From contig NC_019730.1 in the NCBI RefSeq assembly GCF_000317475.1, positions 186,001 to 250,000 of the forward strand: a DNA stretch of 64,000 nucleotides, in the 5' to 3' direction. Of this stretch, positions 45,033 to 56,600 are shown piece by piece; positions within the stretch are counted from its first letter, which is position 1; every line of letters begins with the position of its first letter. Both the position numbers and the translations under genes were made by a program. The notes under the pieces are model-generated. The model had not been told where the DNA came from and made no database searches. It saw only the letters and a program-made list of their open reading frames with translations. The stretch is from Oscillatoria nigro-viridis PCC 7112 (GTDB taxonomy: Bacteria; Cyanobacteriota; Cyanobacteriia; Cyanobacteriales; Microcoleaceae).

Positions 45033-45142
45033 ACAAGCGATTTTAGATTTTAGATTTTAGATTTGGGATTTGGGATTGAAGAATTGATGATAAGGGCGAT
45101 GCACGTTGCACTTTATACTAACTAAAGATAACTTAGTCCTGC

Positions 45143-45913
45143 TCAACTTGTTTCTTTGGGCTGGCGTTTGTACAGAAAAAATCGACTGACGATATCTACT
45201 TCTAATTCAAATCTTTCGCTCAATCCACGTCTTTGAAGCGCTTGTGCAATAGCTGACTGAGATTCAAGAATTTGGTCGAGTTGCTGTTGAACTGTATGCT
45301 GGGAATGTCGGCGGTAGTAGTAAAGAGGTTTGTTGAGGTGATAGAATTGGGTAATTTCTGAGAGTCGCAGGCAGAAATCGTAATCTTCAGCGCGGTTGAA
45401 TTCGGAGTTGATGCCGCCTATCCTATCGTATAATTGGTGGCGAAATAAGCGAAAGTGGAAGGTCATAAAGTCTACTAACAGCCTGTCTGGAGAGTAGGGT
45501 ATTTGGCTGCGGTGTCCTAGTCCTTTTACTTGAGTTTTTTCATCGATCGTTAGACAATCGGTGTAGACTACTCCGATTTCTGGCTGTACGTCTAATACGG
45601 CTGCGGTTTCTTGGAGGGCGGTGGGTGCGAGCAAGTCGTCGCTGTCTACCCAACCTATGTATGTTCCTTTGCACAGTGTATGAGCGGCTTTGAGAGCAAT
45701 TCCTCTGCCTTGGTGGGGGGCGGCTGTTACTTGAATTCGCGCGTCTTGCTGTGCGTATTTGCGGGCGATAGTGAGACTGGAGTCGGTGGAACCATCGTCC
45801 CAAATTATCAGTTCAAAGTTGGGGTAGGTTTGGGCGAGAATGCTTTCTATGGCGGCGCTGAGGTATTGTTCTCGGTTGTAGGTGGTGGTAATGATGGAGA
45901 TTGAGGAGGTCAT
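45143..45913 (-). CDS. glycosyltransferase family 2
   Basis: Protein of 256 aa, closely alike to the GT2 half of the downstream fusion protein: SISIITTTYNREQYLSAAIE, LIIWDDGSTDSSLTIARK, TYIGWVDSDDLLAPTALQET (DxD) and YDFCLRLSEITQFYHLNKPL. It transfers sugars from nucleotide donors; donor and acceptor cannot be named. It ends 110 bp before the fusion gene on the same strand. The likeness suggests a tandem duplication, with the sulfotransferase gained or lost in one copy. Confidence 0.9.
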   Translation of the reverse strand: MTSSISIITTTYNREQYLSAAIESILAQTYPNFELIIWDDGSTDSSLTIARKYAQQDARIQVTAAPHQGRGIALKAAHTLCKGTYIGWVDSDDLLAPTALQETAAVLDVQPEIGVVYTDCLTIDEKTQVKGLGHRSQIPYSPDRLLVDFMTFHFRLFRHQLYDRIGGINSEFNRAEDYDFCLRLSEITQFYHLNKPLYYYRRHSQHTVQQQLDQILESQSAIAQALQRRGLSERFELEVDIVSRFFLYKRQPKETS

Positions 45914-46224
45914 TGGGGAATTCCAAGCAGTCGCAGGTCGATCAAATTAGTAAAATGCTAAAATGCTTTGATGTTTTTATGCAGAGGTTTGAAGGCAGAT
46001 TTTCTGACTAAATAAATGTTAGCATTTGTTGAGAAAAATTGATAGTGCAATCACCCGTGATAATATTTCTGTAAGTACAATCGCACAAATGCGCGATATT
46101 TTTCCAGTCTTTGTCTTTCGTTAACATTCTTTGATGGGCGATCATCACACAAATACGCGAACGAAAAAATAAATTCTTGAAAAGTAGCTGTGGCTATCGC
46201 ATTTTCAGTCAATATCGCTCCCCA
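45914..46224. other. 311-bp stretch without a gene
   Basis: AT-rich intergenic sequence between the GT2 start and the WD40 gene end. Words like ATCGCACAAATGCGCG and ATCACACAAATACGCG recur, but no clear repeat unit, promoter or terminator could be set. Confidence 0.4.
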
Positions 46225-47313
46225 TCACTCAATATTAATAGGCGGTGGAACTCCCCAAAGCTTGACAGTAGTGTCTTTACTTCCGCTACCTAGTGTTTGC
46301 CCGTCGGGACTAAAAGCTACCGTGTAAACAATATCTTGATGGTAAATAGGGCCATCATAGCCGCGGAAAGAACTAATCATTTTTCCGGTATCCAAATTCC
46401 ACATACCAATCACCCACATCGGCGAACTTCCACTTGCACCTACAAGAGTTTTTCCATGAGGACTAATCGCTACTGAAACTACCATCTCAGATGTAGGTAT
46501 GCTACGAATTACTTCTCCACTCAACAAATTCCACAATTTAATCGTTCTGTTTTCATGGACGCTGATAAGTATTGGTTCGTGAGGATGAAAACAAACGGCA
46601 AAGACAAAACCGCCCCCTTCATCTAAAGTGCGAATTTCTTGACCTGTTCTTAAGTCCCACAGTTTAACTGTAGCATCTGCACTGCCACTTACTAGAGTTT
46701 GACCATCAGGACTAATGGCTACAGAAAGCACCGAATTAGCGTGACCGATGAGGTTACTCTTTACTTGAGCAGTGCTTAAATCCCAAAGTTTTATAGTAGT
46801 ATCAGCACTACTACTTACTAAGGTTTTGCTATCAGGACTAATTACTATAGAAATCACCGAACTGACATGACCGATGAGGGATTGGATTTCCTGACCAGTA
46901 TTGAAATTCCAAAGTTTTATAGTGCTGTCTGCACTGCCACTGACGAGGGTTTTCCCATCAGGACTAAAGGCAAGTGATATCACTGCTTGAATATGTCCTA
47001 TCAGAGTGTGGTGCTCCCGATCGCCATTTAAGTTCCTGACTGTAATAATACCGTCAGCACTCCCGCTAACGAGAGTCTTGCCATCGGAACTGAATAGGAC
47101 TGAATAAACAGGAGCAGAATGACCTTTAAAGGTTCTCAGATATCTAAAAAAAGCATAATAATTTTTTTCTCTGACTGCCTGTTCTTGCTCTCGTTGTTCT
47201 TTCTCTTCTATTTTCTGCGATCGGTCAGGAGGCGACAAGACAGGTTGAGAGGGTAAGTGCAAATACTTAAAGTATTCATCTAATAAATATTGGCGCGGAG
47301 AAAGATTTTGCAT
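46225..47313 (-). CDS. WD40-repeat protein
   Basis: Protein of 362 aa. A helical N-terminus (about 1-65, with a Glu/Arg-rich run) is followed by seven WD40 repeats such as GHSAPVYSVLFSSDGKTLVS, GHIQAVISLAFSPDGKTLVS, STIKLWNFNTGQEIQSLIGH and ATVKLWDLRTGQEIRTL. It thus makes a single seven-bladed propeller, a protein-binding platform. The start codon comes directly after the SUKH gene's stop (47313/47314, no gap). The tight spacing suggests a joint role in toxin immunity or signalling, though WD40 proteins are frequent in this phylum. Confidence 0.9.
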   Translation of the reverse strand: MQNLSPRQYLLDEYFKYLHLPSQPVLSPPDRSQKIEEKEQREQEQAVREKNYYAFFRYLRTFKGHSAPVYSVLFSSDGKTLVSGSADGIITVRNLNGDREHHTLIGHIQAVISLAFSPDGKTLVSGSADSTIKLWNFNTGQEIQSLIGHVSSVISIVISPDSKTLVSSSADTTIKLWDLSTAQVKSNLIGHANSVLSVAISPDGQTLVSGSADATVKLWDLRTGQEIRTLDEGGGFVFAVCFHPHEPILISVHENRTIKLWNLLSGEVIRSIPTSEMVVSVAISPHGKTLVGASGSSPMWVIGMWNLDTGKMISSFRGYDGPIYHQDIVYTVAFSPDGQTLGSGSKDTTVKLWGVPPPINIE

Positions 47314-47910
47314 CTAACATTCATCATCCATAAAATTTACTTGCGAATTAAAAGGAGAAAAGGTAAGGATCAGCTCTTGAGGTGACGGGCGCATCGAGTC
47401 TGGGAGAACTTCATAAGACTTCATTCCGAGACAAAAATCACGCACAAACTCATAAAAATCTCTACCTATCTTATGAACTTCCCCATTAAAGCAATCACTA
47501 TTGGCTATGTATATATCATAGTTTTTATCTACTTTGTCATAAGTTCTGAGATCCCAAAAGACTACATCCTCGCTAGGGCTATCGCCAAAAATCAAAGCAG
47601 AATCAAGTAACTTTTTCAGTGAGGTCACCTTCAATATCTTCTCATGTCTTGGATCTGGAAATTTATTGATTTCATCTTTAATACTGTTCAGCAATAAATT
47701 AGACATCTCAAGATTAGGACAATAAATTCTCATGTACTCACCAAATAATCCTGTCCCAAATACTTGGCAAAATGTTTTGTAGTCAGCAGGTAACGTGATG
47801 CCAGTTTCAAATTCAAATGCTTGAAGTTTTTCTTCATTCCAGATTTCTGAACCTTCATCATTTTCAAAAACTTCTAACTCTGCGAGTAGATCTTGCCATT
47901 TTTCTATCAT
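47314..47910 (-). CDS. SMI1/KNR4 (SUKH) family immunity-type protein
   Basis: Protein of 198 aa. The SUKH pattern is clear: KWQDLLAELEVFENDEGSEI, FEFETGITLPADYKTFCQVF, GTGLFGEYMRIYCPN, LIFGDSPSEDVVFWDLRTYD and FYEFVRDFCLGMKSYEVLP. SUKH proteins neutralise nuclease toxins of contact-dependent and Rhs systems. The gene starts 33 bp after the Rhs cassette that ends in a DNA/RNA endonuclease domain, as expected for its immunity gene. Confidence 0.85.
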   Translation of the reverse strand: MIEKWQDLLAELEVFENDEGSEIWNEEKLQAFEFETGITLPADYKTFCQVFGTGLFGEYMRIYCPNLEMSNLLLNSIKDEINKFPDPRHEKILKVTSLKKLLDSALIFGDSPSEDVVFWDLRTYDKVDKNYDIYIANSDCFNGEVHKIGRDFYEFVRDFCLGMKSYEVLPDSMRPSPQELILTFSPFNSQVNFMDDEC

Positions 47911-47942
47911 ACAGTATTGTAACTAGATCCTAAAATGTGTTA

Positions 47943-49640
47943 CTAGGGATTACGCAAAGGACCAGCATTTATTAGGCTACCATCCGTAAAAAATGCTTGT
48001 CCTGAATAACTACTAGGTCTTAAAGTCCTAGGTCTATCATACTGCAAACTAACTGTGTAGTTGACGTTGACAGGAGGACAACCTGGTGAGTTTTTTTTGT
48101 CTAGTTCTTTTCTAACAGGATTTTCAAAAAGAATTCTCCATCTTTGGTTTGATCTTCCATTTTGAGCAAAAAGATTGTTAAGGTTATCACCTTGACCTCC
48201 CAATTGTTTACCTACAATATGTCCTCTGTTATCACCTCTTTTAAAATCAGGGGATCTTTTGGTTGCCTTAGTACCTGTCTCCGCAAAGAAATAACCTATA
48301 AAAGCATTCGTGATATCTCTTCTTACGAAAATTAGAGGGTTTTGTTGGCGGGCCTTTACGATATCTTCTATATTAGTGGCAAACTTAATGCCATTATCCT
48401 CGTATAATATTACACGTATTTGAAAAAACACTATCCCCCATTGACCCAGAGGATCTATTCTATCAATAGGACTATTCTCCACATACCGATAAAGATTAGC
48501 ATCCCCACCATCAAACCCAACAGCATCCTCCCCAATAAACCGTCCTATCCCCGGATTATAATACCGACTCCGATAATAATACAACCCAGTCTCAGCATCA
48601 AACTCCCGCCCCGTAAACCCATACCGACTCCCAAACGCCGGATTGCTTTGAGAAACCACCCCACCAAACGCATCATAAACAACATGATTCGCCACACTCC
48701 CGCTATTATTCACCCAATCTTTAACCGTCCCCAACTGGTCGCTCAAAGCCCACAAAACTGTTCCCTGAGCATTCTCTTGCGCTAAAAGTTGGTCAACACC
48801 ACTCCCATAAAAATACCGCTTGTCCAAAACAGGCTGACTCGTCCCTGAAGCTGTAAAATCAAACAGTACATTATCCCTGTCATACACAAACCGAGTTTCT
48901 GCATTCCCCACTTTCTTGCTAATTCTCCGATTCTGAGAATCGTACTTAAACCCTACATTTTGCACTGCATTCCCCGCAGCATCCTTATCAACAACCCCCG
49001 CCAACCGATTCCGATAATCCCACTGATACTCCGTCACCTTATTGGTCGCAATCTCAGTCCGACTTATCAAATTACCTTCATCATCGTAAGTATAATTATA
49101 CTTACCATCAGAATTCAACCGATTGTTGGTTCCCGCCTGATATCCCGAACTATTCCGATTGCCATTGGCATCGTAACCGAAACTTTCATCCGGCTTGTTG
49201 CTGTTAGAATGGTCGGCAACTGTTAGCTGATTGTTCTTGTCGTAGGTGTAGTTAGTAAACCCATCTGCATCAGTAATCTTGGTAATCCGATTCCCATTAT
49301 CGTAATCCAAATCGTGAGAAACTCCGCTACCGTGACTGAGAACATCCAAACGATTCTTAGCATCGTATGTGTAAGTAGTTCCTCTCACCAACTGACTGCC
49401 GTTCAAATCGGAATAACGGTTAACTGATTGGATCTGACCGATATTATCGTAACCGAAATCTACCCGTTTTGACGCCACGCCGTTACCGCTTTGAGTGATG
49501 CGGCTGACTCGGTTTAAATTGTCATAGGTGTAAGCAGTCGTACCTTTGGCTTCACCGTTAATTGTATCGCTGACAGACAGCAAATTGTCTGAACTCGTGT
49601 TTTCAAATCTCAATCTCAATATAAAGAACTCCAAACCCAT
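47943..49640 (-). CDS. orphan Rhs/YD cassette with DNA/RNA endonuclease tip
   Basis: Protein of 565 aa. YD repeats (TYDNLNRVSRITQSGNGVAS, DYDNGNRITKITDADGFTNY) and the Rhs core (GRFIGEDAVGFDGGDANLYR, then IDRIDPLGQWG) cover about 30-395. The C-terminal 170 residues form a toxin: DFKRGDNRGHIVGKQLGGQG and DNLNNLFAQNG match the RGHxxxxxxGG pattern of DNA/RNA non-specific endonucleases (NS_2 type). There is no secretion start: the first 17 residues read through the end of the WG gene in another frame. The YD part is homologous to 51150-52310 of the giant Rhs gene, so this is a displaced alternative tip. Confidence 0.88.
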   Translation of the reverse strand: MGLEFFILRLRFENTSSDNLLSVSDTINGEAKGTTAYTYDNLNRVSRITQSGNGVASKRVDFGYDNIGQIQSVNRYSDLNGSQLVRGTTYTYDAKNRLDVLSHGSGVSHDLDYDNGNRITKITDADGFTNYTYDKNNQLTVADHSNSNKPDESFGYDANGNRNSSGYQAGTNNRLNSDGKYNYTYDDEGNLISRTEIATNKVTEYQWDYRNRLAGVVDKDAAGNAVQNVGFKYDSQNRRISKKVGNAETRFVYDRDNVLFDFTASGTSQPVLDKRYFYGSGVDQLLAQENAQGTVLWALSDQLGTVKDWVNNSGSVANHVVYDAFGGVVSQSNPAFGSRYGFTGREFDAETGLYYYRSRYYNPGIGRFIGEDAVGFDGGDANLYRYVENSPIDRIDPLGQWGIVFFQIRVILYEDNGIKFATNIEDIVKARQQNPLIFVRRDITNAFIGYFFAETGTKATKRSPDFKRGDNRGHIVGKQLGGQGDNLNNLFAQNGRSNQRWRILFENPVRKELDKKNSPGCPPVNVNYTVSLQYDRPRTLRPSSYSGQAFFTDGSLINAGPLRNP

Positions 49641-50665
49641 TTTCCTTTTTTATCAATATAGCCATACTTATAAGACCAAAAAGTATTAATTATTACCGAT
49701 GCTAATCCCCCTTCAAATGAAATAGCTTCATCAAATTGCGGTGGAATAGCTATTTTGCCTTCTAGGTCAATGTAGCCCCATTTTTGATCTATTTTTACGA
49801 GTGCTAATCCATCAGTAAAAGATTCTACCGCCGAAAAATTTAGCGGTACTATTATTTTTCCTGTTGGTGCAATGTAACTTTGCTTATTACCAATAGTAAC
49901 TAATGCAAGTCCATTGCTAAATCCGAAAGCTCGATCGAACTGTGGCGCTATAATAGTTTTACCATCTTTATCTATATAACCCCACTTGTTGCCAATTTTC
50001 ACGGCTGCCAGTTTTTCAGAGAAAGAGTTAGCTTCAATAAATTGTGGCGTTATAATAGTTTTACCATCTTTATCTATATAACCCCACTTATTGCCAATTT
50101 TCACGGCTGCCAGTTTTTCAGAGAAAGAGTTAGCTTCAATAAATTGTGGCGTTATAATAGTTTTACCATCTTTATCTATATAACCCCACTTATTGCCAAT
50201 TTTCACGGCTGCCAGTTTTTCAGAGAAAGAGTTAGCTTCAATAAATTGGCTAGAAATTACTATCTTCCCTCTTTTGTCTATGTAGCCATATTTTCGATCG
50301 ACTATTACACGTGCTAATCCTTCATAAAAATCAAACAATTTCCAATCTGGCGATGGTGAAATAACTATTTTTCCGGTTGTGTTGATGTAGGCAAACTTAT
50401 TATCGCGTAGCTTAACTATTGCCAATCCTTCTCTAAAATAGTTGGCTTCCTCAAATTTTGCTTCAATAACAATCCTCCCATTTTGATTAATATAGCCAGC
50501 TTTGAAACCTCCTCCATTGCTCCTTATTTTTATAGGAAAAAGATGGGTTGACTTTGGTTCTTCTTCACTAAAAAAACTGTCAGAATCGCTATGAGGTGGC
50601 AATTTTGATTGACAAGACAGCAAACAAAAATAATAAAACACAGCTACAAAACTTCGTCTATTCAT
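49616..50665 (-). CDS. WG-repeat lipoprotein, likely immunity to the Rhs L,D-transpeptidase toxin
   Basis: Protein of 349 aa. The N-terminus MNRRSFVAVFYYFCLLSCQ is a lipoprotein signal with lipobox LLSC (Cys18). About nine WG/KWG repeats follow (LAAVKIGNKWGYIDKDGKTI, LALVKIDQKWGYIDLEGKIA), each of about 34 residues. Three central units (102 bp each, about 49960-50250) are almost identical at DNA level. The start overlaps the giant Rhs stop by 4 bp (ATGA), so it is co-translated with that toxin. A periplasmic or membrane-tethered immunity protein fits a peptidoglycan-acting toxin; this role is inference. Confidence 0.82.
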   Translation of the reverse strand: MNRRSFVAVFYYFCLLSCQSKLPPHSDSDSFFSEEEPKSTHLFPIKIRSNGGGFKAGYINQNGRIVIEAKFEEANYFREGLAIVKLRDNKFAYINTTGKIVISPSPDWKLFDFYEGLARVIVDRKYGYIDKRGKIVISSQFIEANSFSEKLAAVKIGNKWGYIDKDGKTIITPQFIEANSFSEKLAAVKIGNKWGYIDKDGKTIITPQFIEANSFSEKLAAVKIGNKWGYIDKDGKTIIAPQFDRAFGFSNGLALVTIGNKQSYIAPTGKIIVPLNFSAVESFTDGLALVKIDQKWGYIDLEGKIAIPPQFDEAISFEGGLASVIINTFWSYKYGYIDKKGKWVWSSLY

Positions 50666-53600
50666 TCCACAAAAATCTCTCCATATTTTTTCAGCTTTGG
50701 TCCTCGACCAATAAAAGAGAGGAGAAATGCTGCTCTTCCAAGATTATCTTCAACTAATTCAGTTTCAGTTAGATCCAGCATATTTTTTATTTTGTCCCAA
50801 TCGTTTCGACCTTTTTCTGTGTTGTTGGGAATGGTGATACAACCTAAGGAAAGAGTTCCAGGATGTAGTCTAAATGCTCCCCGACCATATAAATCATCAT
50901 CTCTATCATTCCTGGGTTTAGAATCAAGTCGGTCTAAACGATACCAATTTTGCGTTGTATGCTCGAGAATTTCATACCTACCTTTAGGAATGGGACCTTT
51001 ATCAGGTACACTCTCAAGTTGAGGTTGATCTTTAGCTTCATCTTTTCCAGAAAACACATTTACAATAATAGGAGCACTTCTTTGGCTTGCATCGGTGAGT
51101 AGTAGCTGCTTATTACCTCGATTGTATACCCCCCATACTAAAAATCCTGATGGGTCAACTGAGTTAATGGAATTATTCCCCACATACCGATATAAATTGG
51201 CATCTCCACCCTCAAACCCGATCGCATCTTCGCCAATAAACCGCCCTATTCCCGGATTGTAATACCTGCTCCGATAATAATACAACCCAGTCTCACCATC
51301 AAACTCCCGCCCCGTAAACCCATACCGACTACCAAACGCCGGATTGCTTTGAGACACCACCCCACCAAACGCATCATACCCCACATGATTTACCACACTC
51401 CCGCTATTATTCACCCAATCTTTAACCGTCCCCAACTGGTCGGTTAAAGCCCACAAAACACTCCCCCCAGCACTCTCCTGCGCTAAAATCTGGTCAACCC
51501 CAGCCCCAAACAAATACCGCTTGTCCAAAACAGGTTGATTCGACGCATTTACTGCAAAATCAAACAGCACGTTATCCCTGTCATAAACAAACCGAGTCTC
51601 CGCATTCCCCACCTTCTTACTAATCCGGCGGTTCATCACATCATACTTAAACCCTACATTCCCAACGGCATTCCCCGCAGCATCCTTATCAACAACCCCC
51701 AACAACCGATTGCGATAGTCCCACTGATACTCCGTTACCTTATTTGTCGCAATCTCAGTTTTCCGAATCAGATTCCCTTCATCATCGTAAACATAATTAA
51801 AAGTCCCATCCGAATTCAACCGATTATTAGTTCCCGTCTGATATCCAGAATTAGTCCGATTTCCATTCGCATCGTAACTGAAACCTTCATCCGGCTGATT
51901 ACTATTAGAATGGTCGGCAACAGTCAACTGGTTGTTCTTGTCATAGGTGTAATTAGTTACCTCATCAACATCCGCAATCTTCGTAATCCGATTCCCATTG
52001 TCGTAATCGAAGTCATAAGAAACCCCACTCCCGTGACTCAGAACGTCCAAACGATTCTTAGCATCGTAAGTGTAGGTAGTTCCCCTCACCAACTGACTGC
52101 CGCTTAAATCCGAATAACGATTCACCGACTTGATTTGACCGATATTATCGTAACCGAAATCTACCCGTTTCGATGCCACACCATTACCGCTTTGAGTAAC
52201 TTGGCTAACCCGGTTTAGGGTGTCGTAAGTATAAGCAGTATTCCCCTTAGCTGCACCGTTAATCGTATCGCTAACAGACAGCAGATTATCTTCGTCATCG
52301 TAGGTGTAGTTTAACAGAACATTCGGGACCCCTGGAGTCCCCGTATTATCGACAGCAATTTGCCGTCCTTTCGGGTCGTAACTAAACTGGTAAGTGGAAT
52401 CGGGGTCTTTTACAGATGTTAACTGACTAGCTGCATCGTAAGTAGAGGTAATTGTCCGAATTGGATTGCCAGTATTATTCAGCCAATTTTCTGCCGTCTC
52501 CCGATTTAGTGCATCGTAAGTAAAGGAACGCACGCGATTATTGCGGTCAGTAATTCGAGTTCGATTACCAACTTTATCGTATTCAAAAGCACGAGTCTTA
52601 CTAAATTGATTCGTTTCCGATTTTAACCGATTTCTGGCATCGTAAACAAATTGAGTCGTATTATTTACCGGGTCTTTGATAGATGTGACATTGCCGACTT
52701 TATCGTATTCTGTGGTGGTGGTTCCAGATGGAGTTAAAGCATCAGTGATTTGGGTCTGCCGATTTCTGGCATCGTAAACAAATTGAGTCTTGTTATTGTT
52801 CCCGTCAATTTCAGCAGTAACATTGCCAACCTTATCGTACTCGGTTTTGCTGGTACTGGCAACAGCAGTCGTTGCCCCTTCAGTCACATCCGTTCTTCTT
52901 CCCAAGTCGTCGTACTTGTACTCAGTTCGGCTACTATTCGCATCAACTTGAGCCACCATTTGATTAGCAACATCGTACTCAAAGCGAGTAACTTTATCAC
53001 TAGGGTCAACCTCCCGAATTAACCGACCCCGTGCATCATAAACCTTATTTGTCCGATTCCCCTTAGCATCAAAACTCGCCGTCTGATTGTTATCCGAATC
53101 GTACCGCATCTTTTCCTTAGAACCGTCAGGATTAACCGTCTCAACCAACCGATTCCGACTGTCATACCGATACTCAGTCTTCCTTCCCAACGGGTCAAGC
53201 ATTAATACCTGATTCCCATTCTTATCATACTCATAACTCGTCACGGGCGAACTTAAAGGCCCGCTGCCATCCGGGTCTGGAGCCTTAACCTTAACCAACT
53301 GATTCATGATATTATACTCAGACTCAGTACGGTTCCCATTCTCATCAATTGTTGCCGTCTGATTTCCCGCAGCATCATACTCAAACTGCTGCACCGCTTC
53401 ATCAGGAGTCCCCTTAGCAAACGTCGTCTTCTTCAACTGATTCATCGCATCGTATTCGTACTCAGTGCGGATGCCATTTTCATCAACTACTGCCTTTTGA
53501 TTGCCCGCAGCATCGTACTCAAACTGCTGCATCGCTTCATCAGGAGTTCCCTTAGCAACAGTAATCTTAACCAACTGGTTTTTATCGTTATAATCGTAAT

Positions 53601-56600
53601 CTGTCACCCGTCCGTTGGGGTCAGTTTCAATGTCAATTAAATTTTTATTCGTGTAGGTATAGCTAGTAACAACATCATCGCTGTCGCCAACAGCGCCTAC
53701 TACGTTTGTCACTTTTATTCTGTTACCAGTAAGCGGGTCAATTTCGTAAAGAGTTTGGCGGCCCAATTCATCAGTTTCGCTGGTTACTTGATTTAAAACT
53801 GGGTCGTAAGTAAAGCTGCGTTTGCCAGTACCTCCTCCCTGTTCATTTCTCACAGTATTATTGAGACTTACAGAAACGCCGTTATAACTAACCAAGACCA
53901 TATCCAAGTCGCCATCTGAGTCAACGTCTTCTAATGCCACAGATGGCTGGTATGTACCACCAACAGGATTACTATTATCAGTTGGACTTGCTAAGATACC
54001 ACTGCCATTATTTAACATGACACTCTCGTAACCGTACCCGCTGCCGGAAACAACGACATCTAAATCATCATCTAAATCCAAGTCCCCTATAGCTACAGAT
54101 TCAGGATAAATATTAGACCTAAGTGGGTAATTAGTTGCCACAGCGAAAGAACCATTGCTGTTACCCAATAATACAGATGCAACAGATTCTCCGCTACCTG
54201 AACTAGCCGTAACGATATCATTTCTGCCATCTTTATTGATATCTCCTACAGCTACGCCCCCTGGCCTAGAACCAGCCATGTAATTATTTTCAGCAGCAAA
54301 AGTGCCATTACCATTACCCAATAATACTGACATCCCGCCAGTTGAATAATTGGTGTCATAGCGACTTGCACTAATAATATCTAAGTTGCCATCCTTATCT
54401 AAATCATTCAAACTTACGGTTTCTGGTCGATAATTTAGCGTTATATCGGTTCGGGAAAAAGAGCCGCTGCTGTTGCCCAAAAGCACTGATATATTATTGC
54501 TAGAATCATTTGCCGTAACGATATCATTCTTGCCATCCTTATTGAGATCTCCCACAGCTACGGATACTGCCCCATAACCTACTGTATAATTGGTTGGAGT
54601 ACCGAAATTACCATTACCATCGCCCAATAATACTGATACTGTACCGCTATCGGGATTCGTACCCCCATAAGGATTGGCAGTAACGATATCGTTTTTGCCG
54701 TCCCCATTTACATCCCCTAAAGCTACAGATGTTGGCTGGTTTGCCACAGGGTAATTTGTTGGAGGAGTAAAAGTACCGTCGCCATTTCCAGGTAGCACTG
54801 ATACATTATTACTATAACGATTGGCAGTAATAATATCAGGAATTCCATCATCATTGACATCTTTGATTGTTGCTACACTAGAAGATGCCCCAACTGGGTA
54901 GTAAGTCTTAGCAGCAAACAACTGATCCTCGTTGTTATTTGGGGGTGTTTGAGGCGTACCGGAAAGGGAATCAGAAATGCTTTTCACATTTCCTTTAGTA
55001 TCGTACTCGTAAGAGGTAGTATTGCCCCGCGCGTCAGTCTTTTTCGTCACCAACAAATTCGGATTCCTTTCAAAAGTAGGCTTATTTCCCCCGCCATCTT
55101 TTGCCGAAACAACTTGCCCGGTTTGGTCGAGAATCTGAGTAACTACCCCACCGCTACCATCAGCATAACTTGCTTCTACCGCACCTAAAGGTTGAGCTAC
55201 AGGCGCATTCAAAGGATTAGTTGTATCCTCCTTTCGATAAAGTCCTTGTACCTGTACCGGTGCCACCTGCAACTGCGAACCGTCTTTACGAATTCCCCCT
55301 GTTGCCCTACCTGCAAAATCGTATAATGTTTGTTCTGAAAATCCCCGTTTGTCTACTTCTTTTGTGATGTGACGTTCGCTGTCGTAGCTAAACGTCCGCG
55401 CTTTGGTATCGGGGTCAACAATCTTTTGCAAGTTGCCAGCAGCGTCGTATTCTAACTTCGTCAACCGTCCAGCCGGGTCTTCTATTTGACTTACTTTGCC
55501 GTTTGCATAGGTCAACTTGGTAATCAACCCGGCCGCGTCGATTATTTGGGACAACTGACCCGCACCGTCGTAAATATACTTGGTCTCGTTGCCATTGGCT
55601 TCTTTGACTGAAACCAAGCGCTTGCCGGCATTGAAACTGTAAACAGTTTTGTCATTTAACGTGCGGCGAAACGTGCCGTCTGTCAGTTTCTCCAATTTGG
55701 AGAAATCCCCTGGAGGAGATACATACCCTCCCCCTGCTAGTGTTGATTTGTCGAATACCAATTCGCTGCCGTCACCGTCAATTAACAATAATGAAGAGTC
55801 GGAATTTTCTACCAATTCCTGCCATCCAGCTATTCCCCAACCGCTGCCGAAAGGACTGTTAATTGTGTTGACTGAAACTAACTTATCCTTCGTATCGGTT
55901 GAAGAACCCGCAAAAATAGTACCCGTAAACCGGCGGATGCCGCTGTTAATAGTATAGTCGTACTGACCCGAAGGCAAGGCACTCATATCGACTTGCAGGG
56001 CCGCGTCAATGGAACCTCCGCCATCCGGCATTGACCAGAAGTGTTCGCCTCCTGTCAAACTGTATTGGTTGCCAGAATATCCGGGTATTTGATACTGAAA
56101 TTTTCCTGCATCTACGGTTAGTTTAGCTACTAATTTTTGGGCTGTATCGGCGGGGGCGTTATTGTAGCCGAAATGGACAATGGGTCTGGGGTCTGCTCTG
56201 AGAGAATCGTAGGTTAGAGTTAAGCTGCGGGTTTCTCCCATTGACTGATAGGGTACGAGGTCGTGTGTTTCGATTACTGCCCCGGAGTGCATTTCTACTT
56301 CAGAGGTTAAGCCGCCTTTTGCTTTGCATTCGTTGCACTTGTCTTTGGGGTTGCGGGGGTCTTGACCCGGATTTTTGGGCGAAGGTGCGGGCGGGGCGAA
56401 GAAGTGCCAACTGCTGTTGCGGATGCCACCTGAAACAGTTTCTATTGCACTCCCGTCAGCGGTAACTTTACCCGTACCTACATTGTCGAAGAAGCCCGTT
56501 GTCGGGTTAATCGACCACAAATCCATCGTCGTACCCGCGGAGTATCCCGCACGGTTGGGCAAGGATAGAGGGGCTGGAGTGGTAAACACCATATCCCCCG

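Noticed and set aside
48420..49226. Plus-strand Ile/Pro-rich frames opposite the Rhs cassette
   Set aside because: Antisense shadows of YD repeats; the Ile/Pro/Arg richness comes from the complement of Asp/Tyr/Gly codons.
53250..53600. Tandem near-repeats of DNA in the giant Rhs gene
   Set aside because: They are normal YD repeats at codon level, not a separate element.
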